Assembly: GCA_963822255.1 (NCBI GenBank)
Contig: CAWGGV010000008.1
Span: forward strand, 1,302,001 to 1,366,000
Direction: 5' to 3'
Source of the DNA: UBA7803 sp963822255
Lineage (GTDB): Bacteria; Pseudomonadota; Gammaproteobacteria; Pseudomonadales; Azotimanducaceae
Length of the DNA stretch: 64,000 nt
In this document: piece by piece, positions 20,155 to 28,693 of the stretch
Position numbering within the stretch: position 1 is the stretch's first letter
How the letters are laid out: each line of letters opens with the position of its first letter
Program-made: the position numbers and the translations under genes
The notes under the pieces: model-generated
What the model saw: only the letters and a program-made list of their open reading frames with translations
The model's database searches: none
What the model was told of the DNA's origin: nothing

Positions 20155-21806
20155 GTGGACGACACCCCGTCCGGAGTGACGCCGAGCAGCGGCAGCGCCC
20201 GAGCCGCCACCTGGCCGAACACGGGCGCGGCGACGGCGCCGCCGCCCTTGGCCGCGCCGCCGGGCTCGTTGATCACCACCACCATCACGAAACGCGGGTC
20301 GCTCACCGGCGCGATGCCGGCGAACAGGGCCACGTGACGCTCGTCGTCGTAGCCGCCCGGGCCCACCTTGCGGGAGGTGCCGGTCTTGCCGGCCACCCGG
20401 TATCCCGGCACGCGCGCACGGGGCGCGGTGCCCTCGTCCGAGGTGACCGATTCCATCATTCCCACCACCGTGCGCGCCATCTCCTGGTCGAACACCCGCG
20501 TGCCCCGGGGCGGCTCGTCGTTCTTGACCACGGACACGGGGATCTTCATTCCGCCGGAGGCCAGAGTCAGGTAGGCCTGGGCGAGCTGCAGCGGCGAGAC
20601 CGCCAGGCCGTAGCCGTACGCCAGGGTGGCGCGCACCACGGGATTACCGAGGCCCCGATCGGACAGGTATCCGGCCGCCTCCCCGGGCAGCCCGGTGCCG
20701 ATGAACTGGCCGAGGCCGGCACGGGTCAGCACGTCGAACACCGCATCCGGCTCGAGATCCAGAGCCACCTTGGCAATGCCCACCTGGCTCGATTTCTCCA
20801 GCGCCTGCAGCAGAGTGATGGTGCCGCGGTTCACCGGATCCTGAACCAGCTTGTGGCCAACCCGGAAGTAACCGGGCGCCGTGTCGATCAAGGTGCTCGG
20901 CTGCCAGCGCTTGGATTCCAGCGCCGCCATCACGGTGAACGGCTTGATGGTGGAGCCGGGCTCGTAGGTATCGGTGACCGCCCGGTCGCGCATGGCGCTG
21001 CGATTGACGTGAGCCAGATCGTTGGGGTTGTAGGACGGCTCATTCACCAGCGCCAGCACTTCGCCGGTGTGTGCATCGAGCATCACCAGCGAGCCTGATC
21101 GGGCGCGGTTGCCCGCCACCGCCGCCTTCAGCTCACGGTCGGCCAGAAACTGCAGGCGAAGATCCAGGCTCAAGGTGATGTCGCTGCCGAACCGCGGCGC
21201 GGACAGGAACTCCAGATCCTCGATGGTCTCGCCGCGGCGATTCTTCAGCACCATCTTGCGGCCGGGAATGCCCCTCAGGTGATCGTCGTAGGACAGCTCG
21301 AGCCCCTCGATCCCCCGATCGTCGATGTCGGTCATGCCCACCACGTGGGCGGCCATCTCTGCGGCCGGATAGTAGCGGCGGTACTCGCGCTGGATGTAGA
21401 CGCCATCGAGGCCGAGCGCGCGCACCCGCTCCGCCAGCTGCCAGGGCACCCGCCGGGCGATGTAGAGAAACTGTCGGCCACTGCCGGCCGCCAGCTCCGC
21501 GCCGAGGGCGTGGGCGTCGAGCCCGAGCACTCCGGCCACCCTGGTGACGTCGGCGGCGGACAGCCGGACGAAGCTCGGGTCGGTCCAGACCGCGGCTACC
21601 GGAGTGCTCACCGCCAGCGGCTCACCGTGGCGGTCGTAGATGACGCCCCGATAGGCGGGCAGGGCCTCCGGACGCACCGCACGGGCGTCGCCCTGCTCCT
21701 GAAGAAAGGCGCGGTCGCTGACGTTGAGGAACACCACGCGAGCGCCCACCCCGGTGCAGGCACCGAGGAAGAGGACCACCACCACGTAGTGACGCCACGC
21801 CTTCAC
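20151..21806 (-). CDS. ftsI: Septal peptidoglycan transpeptidase FtsI (PBP3)
   Basis: Class B penicillin-binding protein cross-linking septal murein, working with FtsW. 551 residues. An N-terminal membrane anchor ('HYVVVVLFLGACTGVGARVV') is followed by the pedestal domain ('RGVIYDRHGEPLAVSTPV') and the transpeptidase domain. The catalytic serine is in 'GSTIKPF' (S285, K288); the second motif is 'KSSQVG' and the third 'AGKTGTSRK'. Start and stop both overlap neighbouring genes by four bases. Confidence 0.97.
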   Translation of the reverse strand: MKAWRHYVVVVLFLGACTGVGARVVFLNVSDRAFLQEQGDARAVRPEALPAYRGVIYDRHGEPLAVSTPVAAVWTDPSFVRLSAADVTRVAGVLGLDAHALGAELAAGSGRQFLYIARRVPWQLAERVRALGLDGVYIQREYRRYYPAAEMAAHVVGMTDIDDRGIEGLELSYDDHLRGIPGRKMVLKNRRGETIEDLEFLSAPRFGSDITLSLDLRLQFLADRELKAAVAGNRARSGSLVMLDAHTGEVLALVNEPSYNPNDLAHVNRSAMRDRAVTDTYEPGSTIKPFTVMAALESKRWQPSTLIDTAPGYFRVGHKLVQDPVNRGTITLLQALEKSSQVGIAKVALDLEPDAVFDVLTRAGLGQFIGTGLPGEAAGYLSDRGLGNPVVRATLAYGYGLAVSPLQLAQAYLTLASGGMKIPVSVVKNDEPPRGTRVFDQEMARTVVGMMESVTSDEGTAPRARVPGYRVAGKTGTSRKVGPGGYDDERHVALFAGIAPVSDPRFVMVVVINEPGGAAKGGGAVAAPVFGQVAARALPLLGVTPDGVSST

Positions 21807-22114
21807 GGCTCGATCGACTCCACGTCCTGGGGAAACGTCATGTCCAGCTTCTTCTCCGCCACCTGCTCCACGTTCTGGTACGCGGCCAGCGCGCTGCGCT
21901 CGAGCAGCAAGCGGCTGTACTCGGCCATGTGCTCGTCCTGGTTCTTCTGCGCCACCTCGAGCTGGCTGTGCAGGCGCCGCACCTGATGACTCACCAGGGC
22001 CACCTGGATGCCGGAGGCCACCACCGCGACCAGCAATACCACGAACGCCACGAGCTGCCGTGCCGTGAGCGGCGCCTGGCCGGCGGGGCTGGAACGGCCC
22101 TTCCGCACCTTCAT
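21803..22114 (-). CDS. ftsL: Cell division protein FtsL
   Basis: Short bitopic protein of 103 residues that links FtsQB to FtsWI. A basic N-terminus (MKVRKGRSS), one membrane helix ('QLVAFVVLLVAVVASGIQVALV') and a periplasmic coiled coil ('HQVRRLHSQLEVAQKNQDEHMAEYSRLLLERSAL', cut here as described) fit FtsL. The ATG at 22114 overlaps the rsmH stop (ATGA); a start five codons upstream (22129) is possible. Primary sequence is poorly conserved in this family, so the call rests on topology and position between rsmH and ftsI. Confidence 0.93.
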   Translation of the reverse strand: MKVRKGRSSPAGQAPLTARQLVAFVVLLVAVVASGIQVALVSHQVRRLHSQLEVAQKNQDEHMAEYSRLLLERSALAAYQNVEQVAEKKLDMTFPQDVESIEP

Positions 22115-23067
22115 GCCGCTTGCTCCCATGTCGCTTTCTCCAGCACCCGAAGCCGGGCGCTGCGCGCCCGCGGGTTGGCGGCGACTTCTGACTGGCTCGG
22201 GCTGACGGCCGGCCCTACCAGGCGCGCCGGCGGCCTTGCGTCGACGGCGCGTACCGGCAGTCGCCGGGGGAGCTGCGGCGGTGTGGTGAGGCGGCGGAAG
22301 TACTGCTTGACCAGGCGATCCTCCAGGGAGTGGAAGCTGATCACCCCGAGCCGGCCGCCGCCGGCCAGGTGCTCGAAGGCGGCCTGCAGGCCGCGGCTCA
22401 GCGCCTCGAGCTCGCCGTTGACCTGGATTCGCACCGCCTGGAACACCCGGGTCGCCTCGTGCTTGCCGGGGGTCGACCGGGGCTGCGCGCGCCGCACCGC
22501 GTCCACCAGATCGCCGGTGGTGGCGAGCGGCCGGCCGGCCACGATGGCCGCCGCGATGCGGCGGGCGTAGCGCTCCTCGCCGTACTCCCGGAGCACCCGG
22601 GTGATGTCCGCCTCGGCCGCCTGGTTCAACCACTCCGCCGCCGTGGCGCCCCGGCTGGTGTCCATGCGCATGTCGAGCGGTGCCTGGTGGCGGAAGCTGA
22701 AGCCGCGCGCCGGGTCGTCGAGCTGAGGCGAGGACACGCCGAGATCCATGATCACGCCCTGCACGAGGTCGATGCCGAGATCCCCGAGGATGGCTGACAG
22801 ATTCGCGAAGTCGCCGTGGCGCAAGGTAAGCCGGGCGTCCTGCCGGGCCAGCGGCTCGCCGGCCGCCACAGCCGCGGGATCGCGGTCTATGGCGACCACT
22901 CGGCTCGCCCCGCCCAGCCGATCCAGCAGCCGCCTGGTGTGTCCACCGCGCCCGAAGGTCGCGTCCACGTAGACACCTTCGCGCACCTCAGCGGTATCGT
23001 CAGCAGCCGGCTGCAACCCGCAAACCAGAGCCACCGTCTCCTCCAGCAGCACCGGCACGTGGTCCAT
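22111..23067 (-). CDS. rsmH: 16S rRNA (cytosine-1402-N4) methyltransferase RsmH
   Basis: S-adenosylmethionine-dependent enzyme that methylates C1402 in the decoding centre (formerly MraW). 318 residues from ATG 23067 (MDHVPVLLEE), 8 bases after the mraZ stop. 'YVDATFGRGGHTRRLLDRL' (SAM site), 'IMDLGVSSPQLDDPARGFSF', 'PLDMRMD', 'RVFQAVRIQVNGEL' and 'ISFHSLEDRLVKQYF' are conserved RsmH blocks. Second gene of the mraZ-led dcw operon. Confidence 0.97.
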   Translation of the reverse strand: MDHVPVLLEETVALVCGLQPAADDTAEVREGVYVDATFGRGGHTRRLLDRLGGASRVVAIDRDPAAVAAGEPLARQDARLTLRHGDFANLSAILGDLGIDLVQGVIMDLGVSSPQLDDPARGFSFRHQAPLDMRMDTSRGATAAEWLNQAAEADITRVLREYGEERYARRIAAAIVAGRPLATTGDLVDAVRRAQPRSTPGKHEATRVFQAVRIQVNGELEALSRGLQAAFEHLAGGGRLGVISFHSLEDRLVKQYFRRLTTPPQLPRRLPVRAVDARPPARLVGPAVSPSQSEVAANPRARSARLRVLEKATWEQAA

Positions 23068-23075
23068 GGCCGCGG

Positions 23076-23534
23076 TCAAAAGGACAACCCGCTGAGCTCG
23101 TCGGCGTCCGCCAGCGCCGTCACGGTGCCGTCGGCCAGCCACTCCTCCATCCGCGCTTCCCAGCGCTCCTCGCTCCAGATCTCCATCTTGTTGCCCTGGC
23201 CCACCAGCACCAGTTTCTTGTCCAGACCGGCGTAGTCCCGCAGCTTCTGAGGCAGAAGCACGCGGCCGTTCGAGTCGGGATCGAGATCGGTGGCATGACC
23301 GATCAGCAGCCGCTGGAGCTTGCGCGACGCCGGCTTGAAGTTCGGCAGTTGCTCGAGCTTACGCTGGACTTCTTCCCACATGGGCAGGGGGTAGAGCAGC
23401 AGGCACCGATCCTCGGTATCGATGGTCACCACCAGGTGGCCGTCGGAGACCGCCGCGACCGTTTCCCGCACGCGCGCCGGCAGCGCCATGCGGCCCTTGG
23501 CGTCCAGCGTCGCACTGTTGATACCGCGAAACAT
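23076..23534 (-). CDS. mraZ: Transcriptional regulator MraZ
   Basis: AbrB-fold DNA-binding protein, 152 residues, first gene of the dcw cluster. Two SpoVT/AbrB-like halves are visible: 'NSATLDAKGRMALPARVRE' and 'IGHATDLDPDSNGRVLLPQKLRDYA', each with the DxxGR core. MraZ autorepresses dcw by binding direct repeats just downstream of its promoter; such repeats are found at 23663-23687. Confidence 0.97.
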   Translation of the reverse strand: MFRGINSATLDAKGRMALPARVRETVAAVSDGHLVVTIDTEDRCLLLYPLPMWEEVQRKLEQLPNFKPASRKLQRLLIGHATDLDPDSNGRVLLPQKLRDYAGLDKKLVLVGQGNKMEIWSEERWEARMEEWLADGTVTALADADELSGLSF

Positions 23535-23662
23535 ATCGCTTGGAATTCCCGCCGTGGGGCGGGTCCGCCTTCCCTCACCTTCGTCGCGCCGGATCCGCGT
23601 GCAGGTCAGTGCCTGTCAGACGGACCGGGAACGGGCTGAACCACCACTCAAGGAAAGTGTAG

Positions 23663-23687
23663 CCCCCTTTTGCTCCACTTTTCCCCA
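23663..23687 (-). promoter_or_regulatory. MraZ operator: three boxes at 10-bp spacing
   Basis: On the minus strand three G-rich pentamers follow each other with exact 10-bp periodicity: TGGGG (23687-23683), TGGAG (23677-23673) and GGGGG (23667-23663). Known MraZ operators are direct TGGGN repeats separated by five bases. They lie about 20 bases downstream of the -10 box and about 130 bases before mraZ, the expected position for autorepression. Confidence 0.75.
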
Positions 23688-23706
23688 CAAAGCGCCATCG
23701 CATGAC

Positions 23707-23735
23707 ACTATCGTCGCACGCCACCGCCCTGTCAA
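23707..23735 (-). promoter_or_regulatory. Sigma-70 promoter of the dcw operon (PmraZ)
   Basis: Minus strand: -35 TTGACA (23735-23730, perfect), 17-base spacer, -10 GATAGT (23712-23707). An A/T-rich stretch immediately upstream of the -35 (to about 23780) could act as an UP element. The MraZ boxes lie in the early transcribed region. This is among the best promoter matches in the window. Confidence 0.8.
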
Positions 23736-23739
23736 GGCG

Positions 23740-23919
23740 GCTGAAGATGGATAACTTATGGAAACTAAAGGATTTTTTGCGATTCGGAGGGGTGTTGGAA
23801 GGAATCGAGGAGGACTTAAATTAACGTATACGAGCGCTAGGCCCAGTTATCTAGAATCGACTTTAACAGTTAGACCGTTTTTGCATAACCGAGCCCCCCA
23901 TAACCGTTCCTGAATCCAT
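23740..23919. other. A/T-rich non-coding stretch between Pmra and the rnpB terminator
   Basis: I see no supported gene here. The segment is markedly richer in A and T than the rest of the window. It has runs such as GGATTTTTTGC and a Shine-Dalgarno-like GAGGAGG near 23806-23812 on the plus strand, but no start codon or open frame follows it. The part next to the mraZ promoter may serve as an UP element; the rest is unexplained. Confidence 0.5.
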
Positions 23920-23979
23920 AAAAAAGGCAGCTCCTGACCGCGATCCCTTCGATAGGAGATCGCGGCCAGGGGGGCTGCC
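23920..23979 (-). terminator. Rho-independent terminator of rnpB
   Basis: On the minus strand a long stem (outer arms GGCAGC and GCTGCC, inner arms GCCGCGATC and GATCGCGGT) ends in six T (plus-strand A-run 23920-23925). It lies about 15 bases after the RNase P RNA 3' end. The inner arms match the core of the REP-like stem, so the terminator may have arisen from, or recruited, such an element. Confidence 0.85.
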
Positions 23980-23993
23980 GCCACATCGAGACG

Positions 23994-24398
23994 AGGAGTC
24001 GGCCGATAAGCCGGGTTCTGTCGCGGTGACCCGAAGGCCACCCGGGCGCTCATTCATCTAGGACCTGCGTCGCCGCAGGCCTCCAGCGGCCTACCCGAAT
24101 CCGGTGCGGACCACACCATGGGATTCCTATTTGGCCTTGCTCCAGGCGGGGTTTACCTAGCCGCGCAGTGTTGCCACGCGCGCGGTGCGCTCTTACCGCA
24201 CCGTTTCACCCTTGCCGTTCGCGCCCGCAAGGGACGCGCCTTAGGCGGTCTGCTCTCTGTTGCACTTTCCGTAGGCTCGCGCCTCCCAGGCGTTACCTGG
24301 CGCCTCGTCCTGTGGAGCCCGGACTTTCCTCGCGCCGTTACGCCGGCGGAGCGAACCCCGCCGCCGGAACGGCCCGCGAGCAGCCTGGCCGACTCCGC
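23994..24398 (-). ncRNA. rnpB: RNase P RNA, bacterial class A
   Basis: Catalytic RNA that removes 5' leaders from tRNA precursors. About 405 nt on the minus strand. The 5' GGAGTCGGCC pairs with 3' GGCCGACTCC (helix P1). Universal blocks are seen: GAGGAAAGTCCGGGCTCC (plus-strand complement near 24316-24333), GGTAAACCCC, and the 3' ACAGAACCCGGCTTAT. It lies between mraZ and rsmI, as in pseudomonads. End positions are estimated from P1 pairing. No clear promoter was recognised in the 60 bases before it. Confidence 0.95.
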
Positions 24399-24461
24399 GG
24401 AGCAGACTACTCTGCGCGGTCACGGCGCGCCAGCGGCACGGCGCGCCAGCGGCGCCGCGCA

Positions 24462-25287
24462 CTAGCCCGGCGCGCTCTTCAGGCGCATCGCCAGGTCGTA
24501 GAGGCTGCGGCGGGGGCGACCCAGGAGCTGCGCTCCAAGCCGCGCCGCCTGCGCCGGCGGCAACTCGGCCAGCAGAATCTCCATGGTCCGCCGCACCTCG
24601 TCCGGAGTGGCATCCGGCGGAGCTGCCCTCCAGCACGCAGACGAACTCGCCCTTGAGCTGCTCGCCCTCGGCGAGAGCCGCGCGCAGCACCGCGGGCACA
24701 TCGCACAGATACTGCTCGTGGCGCTTGGTCATCTCGCGGCCGATCATCAGGCGCCGGGTGGGATCGAGACGGGCGATGTCGTCCAGGGTGGCGGCAATGC
24801 GATGGGGCGCCTCGAAGAACACCACCGCCAGGTCCAGCGCCAGCAGCTCACGAAGCCGGGCTTCCCGGCCGCCGGCCCGGGCCGGCAGAAAGCCTTCGAA
24901 ATGGAACCGGCCGGCGGGCAGCGGACATACCGACAACGCCGCGGCCAGCGCACTGGGGCCGGGCACCGGCAGCAACGGAATGGCCTCTCGCCAGCAGGCG
25001 CGCACCAGCTCGAAACCGGGATCCGACAGCAACGGTGTGCCCGCGTCCGACACCAGCGCCACCGCAGCCCCCTCCCGCAGGCGGCTCATCACAGCCTCGC
25101 TGGCCGCCGCTTCGTTGTGGCTGTGCAGGGCGACGATCGGTACCCCCGACACGCCGATGGCTTCTAACAGCACCCGGGTACGTCTGGTATCCTCCGCCGC
25201 GATCATCTGAACCGACGCGAGGACATCGGCGCCTCGACGGCTGATGTCCTCGAGGTTTCCAATGGGCGTCGCGACGACGTAAAGCAT
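24462..25287 (-). CDS. rsmI: 16S rRNA (cytidine-1402-2'-O) methyltransferase RsmI (apparent frameshift)
   Basis: Methylates the ribose of C1402, the same nucleotide RsmH methylates on the base. 'LYVVATPIGNLEDIS', 'AEDTRRTRVLLEAIG', 'VALVSDAGTPLLSDPG', 'PVPGPSALAAAL' and 'FFEAPHRIAATL' are canonical. The frame breaks near 24621 in 'VLEGS|PPDATPDEVRRTM'; removing one base restores about 274 residues ending in 'RPRRSLYDLAMRLKSAPG'. The start at 25287 leaves only 7 bases to divergent lpoA; ATG 25296 would overlap it. Probably a sequence error rather than a dead gene. Confidence 0.92.
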
Positions 25288-25294
25288 TCCCGCC

Positions 25295-27059
25295 ATGTTC
25301 AGACTTTCCATTGCCATTGCCGCCGGGGCGCTCATTCTCGCAGTGTGCGGGTGTCAAAGCACGGAGGCGCCCGGGCAGCAGCCCCAGGGCCCGTCGGCCG
25401 CCCCAGCGTCGCCGCAGGACCTGCTCGAACGTGCGGCCTCGGCGCCGGAAGCGCGCCGCGCGCGGCTGTATCTCGCCGCGGCAGAATCCCTGATCGCGGC
25501 CGGCAACGCCTCCGCTGCGTCCAGCGCGCTCGCCGCAGTCAACGTAGACCAGCTGCGCCCGCGGGAAACCGCCCGCTTCCTGCTCGCCCAGGCCCGCGTG
25601 GCCATCGCCGAGGAGCGGCTCGATCAGGCGAGGGCGGCACTGCTCGCGCTGGACGAGAATCTTCTGCCCAACCCTCTCGACGCGGTGCTGACCGACGCCG
25701 AGCTGCTGACGAAGGAGGGCCAGCCGGCGGCGGCCGTCGACCGCCTCATGGGCTACGCCGGCAGCGCCGACCCGGCGGCACGTCAGTGGTTGAACGATGC
25801 CATCTGGACCTACCTCGGAAAGGTACCGCCGTTTCAGGCGCTGGCCGCGGTTTCCCGATCGTCCGGCTCGGCCCGCGGCTGGTGGCAGCTCAAGGCCGCC
25901 ATGCTCCAGAGCTTCACCCTCGCCGACCAGCGGCGGCGCCTCGACCGTTGGCTGGCCGCGCATCCACGCCACCCCGCCTCCCAGGCGCTGCCGACGGCCC
26001 TCACCTCGCTCCAGGCGCCGCCCCAGCCGATGGCGCGGGTCGCGCTGATGCTCCCCCTGTCCGGCCCTCTCAGCCGGGCCGGCCAGGCGGTGCGCGACGC
26101 GTTCCTGGCCACCTACCTCTCCCACCGGGACGACGTCCAGTTCGACATCCGCGTCTACGACGCCGCAGCGGAGCCCATCGGCACGCTCTACGAGCGGGCG
26201 CTGGTGGAGGGCGCGCAGGTGGTGATCGGTCCGCTCGCGAAGGATTCGGTGGCGGCGCTCAACGCGATGAACCCGGAGATTCCGGTGCTGGCGCTCAACT
26301 ACCTGGCGGACGGCACGACTCCCGCCGCCAACCTCCTGCAGCTCAGCCTCGCCATCGAAGACGAAGCCGCTACCCTCGAGCAGTGGCTCGGCGACGCCGG
26401 CGCCAAGCGGGTGCTGGCCTTCCACGATGACCAGGAGTGGTCACAGCGCGCCACCCAGGCGCTGTCGGCTTCCTGGCCTTACGACCTCGACGTGCAGCCC
26501 CTGGAGAACATCCGCACCGTCACCGAAAGCGTCGGCGTCGCCATGGACGTGGCGGCCAGCCGCGACCGCCGCGACGAAGTGCAGAAGCTGATCGGTGAGA
26601 AGCTCGAGTTCCTGCCGCGGGCGCGACAGGACGTGGACGCTATCGTTGCCCTGGTCAGCCCGCTCGAAGCCACCGCTCTGGTACCCGCGCTCAAGTTTCA
26701 CTTCGCCGATCGGATCCCCGTCTACGCCACCTCCCAGACCGTCCGGGGCGCAAGCCGCGATCGCCTCGAGGATCTGAACGGTTTTCACGTCAGTGAGCTG
26801 CCGTGGTTCGCCATGCAGGAGCCCTCGTACCGCACCCTCGACGCCGCGTTCGGACTGGACGGCAGCCCCTTCGCCGCTCTGTACGCGCTCGGCGTCGACG
26901 CCTTCCGCCTCGCCGACCGGGTGCCGCTCATCGTTGGCGGCCAGTCTCACCGAGCTGCTCGGAAGCACCGGTGAGCTCGAGTTCACCTCCAGCGGCCGTA
27001 TCCGGCGGCGTCTCGCCCGGGCGGTGATCATCGACGGCATCGTGCGCACGCCGGGCTGA
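25295..27059 (+). CDS. lpoA: Outer-membrane lipoprotein LpoA, activator of PBP1A (apparent frameshift)
   Basis: In E. coli LpoA is anchored in the outer membrane and activates the murein synthase PBP1A from outside. The N-terminus is a lipoprotein signal (MFRLSIAIAAGALILAVCGC; lipobox VCGC). Then comes a helical TPR-like N-domain (to about residue 245) and a periplasmic-binding-protein-like C-domain ('PMARVALMLPLSGPLSRAGQAVRDAFL', 'VVIGPLAKDSVAAL'). The frame breaks at 26941-26942 through one extra C. Corrected, the protein is about 587 residues and ends 'GSTGELEFTSSGRIRRRLA...'. Start codons of lpoA and rsmI are 7 bases apart. Confidence 0.9.
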
Positions 27060-27062
27060 TCG

Positions 27063-27431
27063 TTGCCTCCTGCCGCGCACCTGGTTGACGGGCGATGGGC
27101 CGAGGACCAGACGGCCCTGCACCTTGAGGCCCAGGGCCTGCAACTGGTCGCCCGCAACTTCCGCTGCCGGCTCGGCGAGATCGACCTGATCATGACCGAC
27201 GGCGACGTTCTGGTGTTCGTGGAAGTGCGGTTTCGCCGCGACGAGCGCTACGGCGGTGGTGTCGAATCGGTGACCCGCAACAAGCAGCGTAAGCTCATCG
27301 CCGCCGCCCGCGCCTACCTGGCTCACGCACGCGCGGCAGAACGCCCTTGTCGATTTGACGTGGTATCCGTCGCGAAGCGAAACTACGGCCCCCATTTTCT
27401 CTGGATTCGAGATGCCTTTGGCCAGGATTAG
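27063..27431 (+). CDS. yraN: YraN/UPF0102 family protein
   Basis: 122 residues; an endonuclease-like fold is predicted for this family, with no established function. Visible family blocks: 'AEDQTALHLEAQGLQLVARNFRCRLGEIDLI', 'VFVEVRFR' (PD-(D/E)xK-like core E...D...EVK/R), 'KQRKLIAAARAYL', 'CRFDVVSV'. TTG start at 27063, four bases after the lpoA stop. In many gammaproteobacteria diaA follows; here the end overlaps dolP directly. Confidence 0.88.
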   Translation: MPPAAHLVDGRWAEDQTALHLEAQGLQLVARNFRCRLGEIDLIMTDGDVLVFVEVRFRRDERYGGGVESVTRNKQRKLIAAARAYLAHARAAERPCRFDVVSVAKRNYGPHFLWIRDAFGQD

Positions 27432-27957
27432 ACCCTTCGTTGTGGTCCTGCTGTTGTTCGTGGCCGGCTGCGCCATCTTTTCCGACGATCCGCGCGTCCG
27501 GTCGCCGGGCGTCGCCATCGACGACCAGGTCATCGAGACCACGGTCAAGCGCAGGATCTGGAACTCCGATCACGGCTTCGACACCTCCCACCTGGTGGCT
27601 GTCAGCTACGACGGCATCCTGCTGCTCGCGGGTCAGGTCGGCAGCGAGAAGCTCAAGCACCAGGCCGAGGAGATCGCGCGCGACATCAAAGGCGTCCGCA
27701 CCGTGCACAACGAGCTTCAGGTCGGCGGACCCCTTTCCATGGTAGCGCGGGCCAACGACAGCTGGATCACGACCAAGGTCAAGAGCAAGCTGCTGGCCTC
27801 CCACGACGCGCCGGGCCGCAAGATCAAGGTCGTCACGGAGGACGGCGTGGTGTACCTGATGGGCATGCTGCCGCAGGAGCAGGCGGATGTCGCCGTCGAG
27901 GCAGCCCGGTCGGTTTACGGCGTTCAGAAGATCGTCAAGGTTTTCGAATACCTCTGA
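27412..27957 (+). CDS. dolP: Outer-membrane lipoprotein DolP (two BON domains)
   Basis: 181 residues from ATG 27412, chosen because it begins the lipoprotein signal ('RPFVVVLLLFVAGC', lipobox VAGC). Two BON domains follow: 'ETTVKRRIWNSDHGFDTSHLVAVSYDGILLLAGQV' (described in part) and 'ITTKVKSKLLASHDAPGRKIKVVTEDG'. E. coli DolP (YraP) supports outer-membrane integrity and BamA. The start lies within the last 20 bases of yraN, so the two are translationally linked. It is convergent with the PIN-domain gene. Confidence 0.9.
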   Translation: MPLARIRPFVVVLLLFVAGCAIFSDDPRVRSPGVAIDDQVIETTVKRRIWNSDHGFDTSHLVAVSYDGILLLAGQVGSEKLKHQAEEIARDIKGVRTVHNELQVGGPLSMVARANDSWITTKVKSKLLASHDAPGRKIKVVTEDGVVYLMGMLPQEQADVAVEAARSVYGVQKIVKVFEYL

Positions 27958-28018
27958 CCCATCTGCCGTCCCAGGGGACGTCCACCCCGCACAGGGCTTC
28001 CGGTGGGCTGACCCGGCA

Positions 28019-28434
28019 TTACTCCCGAATGGATTCGACAACGTAACGGTGTCGATCACCATCCCCGCCTGCATATCCTCTGTGTGCAGCGTTCGGCAAT
28101 TGGCGTTCAACGCCGCTCGCAGGATCAGCGCATCCCAGATCGATACGGAATGCAATCGATGAAGATCGATGGCAGCCAACAGGGCGTGCTGCGATAGCTT
28201 GACCACGTCGAAGCGGCAATACAGCACGACCCGATGTCGGGCCGCCTCACTGGCCAGCCCCAGCTTACGTGTGGCCACCGCGAAAAACTCCTGCAGGACC
28301 TGAAGCGATATCACGCCGCGTCTCTCGAGCAGCAATTGCTCGATGAGCCGTCGAGCCTGCGTTTGCTTCTGGCGATCGCGACTGTCATCCGCATACACCA
28401 GAACATTGGTGTCGAGGAACTCAGCCGCGCTCAT
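28019..28434 (-). CDS. PIN-domain toxin, VapC-like (3' end possibly frameshifted)
   Basis: 'AEFLDTNVLVYADD' (first acidic residue of the PIN active site), 'ISLQVLQEFFAVA' (Glu), 'SIWDALILRAAL' (Asp) and 'LHTEDMQAG' (Asp) are the four acidic positions of a PIN ribonuclease. Such toxins usually end in 'NPF', and 'VTLSNPF' is seen near 28030. The frame then runs on antisense to dolP as far as 27295, which is not credible. A one-base deletion next to GGG (about 28024-28026) would place a TAA at 28019-28021 and give about 138 residues. It overlaps the upstream antitoxin by 14 bases. Confidence 0.8.
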
Positions 28435-28645
28435 GAAGCTCGTCGCGACTCCAGGGTCCGTTGGAGCGGCCTGTACTCGTCGCCCACAGGCTCTGGAGCT
28501 CCTGGACGGCGTCGGTCACCTCGCCCTCTCGAGTGAGTTCCTCGAGGTAGTCTCGAATCATCTGGTTCAAGCTCGTGCCCCGCGCGGCGGCGATTCTCCG
28601 CGCCTCCGCCAAGACTCGATCGTCGATCGACAGCGTTACGTTCAT
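28421..28645 (-). CDS. Ribbon-helix-helix-type antitoxin of the PIN toxin
   Basis: 74 residues from ATG 28645 (MNVTLSIDDRVLAEARRIAA). The beta strand plus 'RGTSLNQMIRDYLEELTRE' fits a ribbon-helix-helix DNA-binding antitoxin, followed by a C-terminal segment that would bind the toxin. Gene order antitoxin-toxin with overlap is standard for VapBC-type modules, which usually autoregulate their promoter. It is inserted between dolP and sspB, which are close neighbours in pseudomonads. An alternative ATG lies 21 bases upstream. Confidence 0.8.
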   Translation of the reverse strand: MNVTLSIDDRVLAEARRIAAARGTSLNQMIRDYLEELTREGEVTDAVQELQSLWATSTGRSNGPWSRDELHERG

Positions 28646-28693
28646 CCGCACACCATAGGTGCGCACGGATTATGTGTCAAACGCGGTTATCAG

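Noticed and set aside
18781..20337. A 518-codon frame antisense to murE
   Set aside because: It is a shadow of murE, with no recognisable domain.
27295..28018. C-terminal extension of the PIN toxin, antisense to dolP
   Set aside because: PIN toxins end at about 'NPF'. The rest is a translation of the dolP complement and follows a likely indel.
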